DNA of 37,425 nucleotides from Pseudomonas lactucae (GTDB taxonomy: Bacteria > Pseudomonadota > Gammaproteobacteria > Pseudomonadales > Pseudomonadaceae). The stretch is taken from the NCBI RefSeq assembly GCF_016937615.1, contig NZ_JAFHKI010000133.1, positions 1 to 37,425 on the forward strand. The letters are read 5' to 3'. A program made the translations under genes and the position numbers. Below, piece after piece: positions 33,362 through 37,425 of this stretch (positions are counted from its first letter, which is position 1; each line of letters opens with the position of its first letter). The notes below the pieces were generated by a model. The model saw nothing but the letters and a program-made list of their open reading frames with translations. It was not told where the DNA came from and did not search any database.

Positions 33362-35268
33362 TCAGAACCTGAACTTGCCGACCAGCGCCTGTAGATCCAG
33401 GCTCAAGCGCTCCAGCTGAACACTCGCGGCCGCCGTTTCCTCACTGGCGGCGGCGGTTTGTTCGCAGACATCGCGCACCTTCAACACACTGCGATTGATC
33501 TCTTCGGCCACCGCGCTTTGTTCTTCGGCGGCCGCGGCGATTTGCGGGTTCATGTCCTGGATGATCGAGACGGTGCGCGCAATCGCCGCCAAGGCATCGC
33601 CCGCGTCGCGGGTCAGGTCCACGCTGACGTCGGTGAGCGCGCAACTGCCGTCCAGAATTTCCGCGACCTGCTGCGTGCCGTTGTTGAGGCCGCTGATCAA
33701 CCCTTCAATCTCCTCGGCCGATTCCTGCGTGCGCTGGGCCAGGCTGCGCACTTCATCGGCCACCACGGCAAACCCTTCGCCGGCGCTGCCCGCGCGCGCG
33801 CTTCGATGGCGGCGTTGAGCGCCAGCAGGTTGGTTTGCTGGGACACCGACTTGATCACTTCCAGCACGCCGCCGATTTTTTCGCTTTCGCGCTGCAACGC
33901 CAGCATTGCCTGACTGGAGCGCGCCATTTCATGAGCCAGGTGGCCGATGTGTTCAACGGCTTGTGTCACCACCTGATCCCCGCAATTGGCTTGCTGACCG
34001 GCCTCTGCCGCCGCGACGCAAGACTGTTCGGCGTGCCGCGCCACCGTCTGGGCGGTGGCGAGCATTTCATTCATCGCCGTGGCGACCTGATCGGTTTCTT
34101 GCTGCTGGTGCCTGGCCCCCGTGCGGGTCTGTTCGGTCACGGCCGACAACTGGGTGGCGGCGCTGGCGATCTGCCGGGCGCTTTCGCCGATGCCGCTGAT
34201 CAGCGTGCGCAGATGACGGGTCATGTCGCCAATGCTGTGCTGCAACAAGCCCAGTTCGTCACGGCGCCGGGTCTGGATGTCGTGGCTCAGGTCGCCCTGG
34301 GCGATGCGGTTGGCGGCTGCCAGGGCCTGGCGCAGTGGCACGGTGATTTGCCGCGTGATCCACCCGGCGGCCAGGGCGCCGAGTACCAGCGCCCCCAGGG
34401 TCACGCTGACCAGCAGGGTGCGGGTCTGGCTGGCTTCGCGGTCACGTTGGGTGATTTGCGCCTGGCTTAACAGGTCGCTGTGCTCCAGGAGCTGATCGAG
34501 TTGCTGTTCGAACCGATTCTGCACGGCCTCCGTATTGAGTTGCGCCTCCTTGAGTGTGATCGACTGCTCGCGATAATTGACCAGGTCACTGTCGAACCGG
34601 TCCGCATTCACCGGCAGGCGCATCACCGGCGACTGGGCAACGGCCAGTGCATCGAGCGCGGTGCTCACCCCTTCGGCATAGGCCTGCAGTGTGTCGGCGG
34701 CCCAGGCGGGGTTCTGGGTGCGATTGTCGACCTGTGCTATCGCCTGGCGCAGGTTTTCGATGGCATCGAGGGCGTGCTGGTCGTTCTGGTCTGGCAAGTC
34801 GCTGGCCAGTTGCGCCAGGGTGTCGCTGGCCTGCAGGGCCAGTTGTTGCAGGAGACGGCGGGCGGTCTCGCGATTTTCGATCAAGGCCGGCAACTGGGCG
34901 AGCGCCTCCCGAAAGCCTGCCACCAGCTGTGTGGCTTCCTCAAGGCGGCGCCGGTCGGCGGGTGCGTTCATTCGGGTTGAAAGGTCGGCCAGGTGCCGTT
35001 CGATTTTTTCGATCTGCAGGGTGATTTTGCCGCGACTGCCGGGGTCCGTCAGGGTGCGATACACGATGCGATCGGCGCGCATGGCCTCGGCGTCGGCGGA
35101 CAGTTGGCCCAACGTCGTCAGGTTGCTCGAGCGCGAAAGCACCGCATTCAGGGCTTGCCAGCCGGTCATGGCGATGATGAGGCTGAGGATCAATACTTGG
35201 CCAAAGCCCAGGGCGAGCTTGACGCGGATGCTGGCATTGATCAGTGGACGGGTCAGTTGAGGAAACAT
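33362..35268 (-). pseudogene. Methyl-accepting chemotaxis protein, frameshifted
   Basis: The frame from the ATG at 35268 (GGAGG upstream) gives MFPQLTRPLINASIRVKLAL, a first membrane helix and a periplasmic helical domain of about 240 residues. A second helix (VTLGALVLGALAAGWI) and a HAMP domain follow, then the signalling helices. It breaks at about 33790-33801. There LLALNAAIEA runs into RARAAPAKG instead of the expected AARAGxAGEGFAVVADEVRSLAQRTQES, which continues in the next frame to the stop at 33362. Restoring one G in the GCGCGCGC run gives a protein of about 635 residues with the complete signalling hairpin. It is a diverged tandem paralogue of the intact receptor at 35405-37321. As written the product lacks the CheA/CheW contact tip. 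Sequencing error in the GC run is a real possibility. Confidence 0.88.
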
Positions 35269-35371
35269 GATGAACCTCCGAATCCGAATAGCGCTGTAAA
35301 CCAACGCTAAATCGATTCGGAGTGACGGCGGGCTGATAACTACGTAGGAAATTTCATAAGTTGCTGCCGTA

Positions 35372-35393
35372 CGACGGCCGTGCCTGGCCGTCG
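35372..35393. other. Hairpin between the two chemoreceptor genes
   Basis: CGACGGCC (35372-35379) and GGCCGTCG (35386-35393) form an eight-base GC-rich stem with a six-base loop, 12 bases downstream of the intact receptor's stop. No T-run follows on either strand, so a terminator role is uncertain. Confidence 0.4.
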
Positions 35394-35404
35394 CTTAGGG
35401 CGGG

Positions 35405-37321
35405 TCAGATTCGGAAGCGTCCGACCAGGGTCTGCAAATAGTTGCCCAGGCGCGCCAATTCGGCGCTGGAGGCGGCGGTTTCTTCGCTGGCGGCGGAGGT
35501 CTGTTCCGACACGTCGCGCACGTTCAGCACGCTGCGGTTGATCTCTTCGGCCACGGCGCTTTGCTGTTCGGCGGCGGTGGCAATCTGCGAGTTCATCGCC
35601 TGGATGGTCGATACCGTGCGGGTGATGTTCTCCAGGGCGCTGCCGGCGCGACGGGTCAGCTCGACGCTGCTGTCGGTGAGGCCGCGACTGTTGTCCATGA
35701 TGGTCGCCACCTGCTGGGTGCCGCTCTGCAGACCGACGATCAGTTCCGCGATCTCTTCGGTGGACTTCTGGGTGCGCTGCGCCAGGCTGCGCACTTCATC
35801 GGCCACCACCGCGAAACCACGCCCGGCTTCACCGGCGCGGGCTGCTTCAATGGCTGCATTGAGCGCCAGCAGGTTGGTTTGCTGGGCCACGGATTTGATC
35901 ACGTCGAGCACGCTACCGATCTTGTCGCTTTCGCGCTTGAGGTCGCCCATGGCCGCGGTGGAATTGCCCACTTCGGTAGCCAGGCGTTCGATCTGGGCGA
36001 TGGCTTCGCCGACCACTTTGTCGCCTTCACGGGCCTGTTGGTCAGCGGCCACGGCTGCCTCGGACGCTTCCTCGGCGTTGCGCGCCACTTCCTGTACGGT
36101 GGCGGCCATCTCGTTCATCGCGGTGGCCACCTGGTCGGTCTCGACCTTCTGGCTGTTGACCCCGGCGCTGGTCTGCTCGGTCACGGCCGACAATTGCTCG
36201 GCGGCGCTGGCGATCTGGGTGACGCCTTCGCTGATGCCACCGATCAGCTCGCGCAGGCCCAGGGTCATGCTTTGCATGGCCCGTTGCAGTTGGCCCAGTT
36301 CGTCCTGGCGCAAGGACGTCAGGTTGTGGCTCAGGTCGCCCGAGGCGACGCGCTCGGCCACTTGCAGGGTCTGGTTCAGCGGGATGATGATCTGGCGGGT
36401 AATCGCCCAGGCGGCCACCAGGCCGAAGATCAGCGCCAGGATGGTGGCGATCAGCAACAGTTGTCTTGCGTGCGCGGCGTCGGTATCGCGCACTACCGTT
36501 TGTGACGCGGTGAGCTTTTCGCTGCGGTCCAACAGGATGTCGCCCTGGACGCTCATGATTTTCAGGGCGGCGGTACTCGCCACCTGGGAGTCGCGATACT
36601 GGCTGACGGCTGCGCGGTAGGCTTGCAGCGAAACGCCGGCCTGTTGCAGGTTGGACGAAAACTGCTCAGGCAGTTGGCCGGTCAGTTCGGCGATTTTCTT
36701 CAAGGCGTTGTCGATGGCGTCCAGTGCGGGCTGTTCAGCCTCGACTTTGCCGCTGTAGGTGTAGCCGCGCACCTGGAAGCGCGCCTGCTGGATCAGTTTG
36801 CTCAGGCTGACGATGCTGTTGAACTGGCTGACGCTGTCGCCCTGCAACAGGTTTTTTTCCACTTCGCCGACCTTGAGTACCGCATTGTCGGCGGTGTCGC
36901 CCAGTTTGCTGCGGGCGTTTTCGCGGTTGGCTCCGGCCTGGACCATGGCGTCGAATGCACGCTTGTATTGGTCGACAGCGGCGAGTTGGTCATCGATCAA
37001 GGCGATGTCAGCGGGTTGCTCGATCAGCGTGCGCGCGTTTTTCAGGCCGCTTTCCAGCTGGCCGAGGAAGCCATTGACCGCCGTCGGGCCCTGTTCGCCG
37101 CGACGCATCTCGAAGTCCAGGCGCGCGATGCGCAGGTCCTTGGTCAGGTCATTGAGGCTGGCGATATAACCCAGCTTGTCGCCACGGCTGATCACGCCGG
37201 AGAGCCCGGTCCAGCCGGTGAACGTCGTCATCAACGTCAACAGCAGTACCAGGCCAAAGCCTACGCCCAGCTTGGTCTTGACGCTGACATTACCCAGCTT
37301 TTCGGCTAACGCACGGTACAT
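35405..37321 (-). CDS. Methyl-accepting chemotaxis protein with HBM-type sensor domain
   Basis: This 638-residue transmembrane chemoreceptor has its first helix at about residues 15-40. A long all-helical periplasmic domain (about 45-290) follows, whose length and pattern fit the HBM (helical bimodular) family, as in P. putida McpS. The second helix (LLLIATILALIFGLVAAWAI), a HAMP domain and the signalling domain come next. The hairpin tip includes QQTNLLALNAAIEAARAGEA and FAVVADEVRSLAQRTQ. There is no C-terminal CheR-binding pentapeptide. The ATG at 37321 follows AGGGGAG at seven bases; an in-frame extension to 37342 is less likely. From memory, the PAO1 receptor in this neighbourhood (PA5072, McpK) is an HBM receptor for alpha-ketoglutarate, so a TCA-related ligand is a reasonable guess. 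Confidence 0.93.
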   Translation of the reverse strand: MYRALAEKLGNVSVKTKLGVGFGLVLLLTLMTTFTGWTGLSGVISRGDKLGYIASLNDLTKDLRIARLDFEMRRGEQGPTAVNGFLGQLESGLKNARTLIEQPADIALIDDQLAAVDQYKRAFDAMVQAGANRENARSKLGDTADNAVLKVGEVEKNLLQGDSVSQFNSIVSLSKLIQQARFQVRGYTYSGKVEAEQPALDAIDNALKKIAELTGQLPEQFSSNLQQAGVSLQAYRAAVSQYRDSQVASTAALKIMSVQGDILLDRSEKLTASQTVVRDTDAAHARQLLLIATILALIFGLVAAWAITRQIIIPLNQTLQVAERVASGDLSHNLTSLRQDELGQLQRAMQSMTLGLRELIGGISEGVTQIASAAEQLSAVTEQTSAGVNSQKVETDQVATAMNEMAATVQEVARNAEEASEAAVAADQQAREGDKVVGEAIAQIERLATEVGNSTAAMGDLKRESDKIGSVLDVIKSVAQQTNLLALNAAIEAARAGEAGRGFAVVADEVRSLAQRTQKSTEEIAELIVGLQSGTQQVATIMDNSRGLTDSSVELTRRAGSALENITRTVSTIQAMNSQIATAAEQQSAVAEEINRSVLNVRDVSEQTSAASEETAASSAELARLGNYLQTLVGRFRI

Positions 37322-37403
37322 GTTGCAACTCCCCTGGAGCACGGCTTGGACTTATTGCAGGGGTTATCGGCATGAGCGCAGGATTCTATAGCCACAAAGG
37401 TCA

Positions 37404-37425
37404 AGTGTGGGAGGGAGCAAGTCGA
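37404..37425 (+). repeat. REP element at the right edge
   Basis: AGTGTGGGAGGGAGCAAG matches the plus-oriented REP core seen elsewhere in the window and is cut by the window end. Confidence 0.65.

Overview
The window looks like a chromosomal segment of a fluorescent Pseudomonas (P. fluorescens group). The evidence is the high GC content and Pseudomonas-style codon bias, the GTGGGAGGGGGCTTGC-type REP/REPIN elements in many intergenic gaps, and close protein similarity, by recall, to P. putida, P. fluorescens SBW25 and P. aeruginosa homologues. As I remember it, the gene set (fbp, blc, hut locus, pip, dtd, opgGH, amino-acid ABC transporter, HBM chemoreceptor) is shared with the PAO1 interval of about PA5072 to PA5110. 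I see no phage, insertion sequence, CRISPR array, tRNA or rRNA.

Layout. Positions 119-4988 hold a giant multi-pass DUF2339 membrane protein and a translationally coupled DUF3999 exported/membrane protein. The second is broken by an apparent single-base deletion. fbp (gluconeogenic fructose-1,6-bisphosphatase) follows and ends in a strong terminator. Next come a doubtful small reverse ORF, a small lipoprotein and a lipocalin lipoprotein (blc).

Positions 7420-23278 hold a complete histidine-utilisation locus in three units: hutF (minus strand), hutCD (plus strand) and a ten-gene run, hutU-hutTu-hutXWV-hutH1-hutH2-hutTh-hutI-hutG. Histidine enters through HutTh and HutXWV, and urocanate probably through HutTu. 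HutH2 gives urocanate, HutU imidazolonepropionate, HutI formiminoglutamate, HutF formylglutamate, and HutG glutamate plus formate. HutC is the repressor. HutC-type operators lie in the hutF/hutC gap and directly downstream of a sigma54-like -24/-12 element ahead of hutU. HutD probably tunes expression. Several strong hairpins or REP elements split the long operon internally.

The most striking coding observation is HutH1. It is a full-length histidase paralogue that lacks exactly the Ala-Ser-Gly triad needed to form the MIO cofactor, and it also has substitutions at two further active-site positions. The normal HutH2 lies immediately downstream.

After hut come pip and dtd (overlapping), then opgG and opgH for periplasmic glucan synthesis. 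Ahead of opgG is an eight-codon leader ORF overlapping a hairpin plus T-run, a possible attenuator. Next is an amino-acid ABC transporter with two tandem paralogous binding proteins but one permease and one ATPase. Last are two tandem minus-strand methyl-accepting chemotaxis proteins. The upstream copy is intact and HBM-like; the downstream copy is frameshifted by what looks like one missing G. Both frameshifts in the window are apparent single-G losses, so sequencing error is a serious alternative to true pseudogenes.
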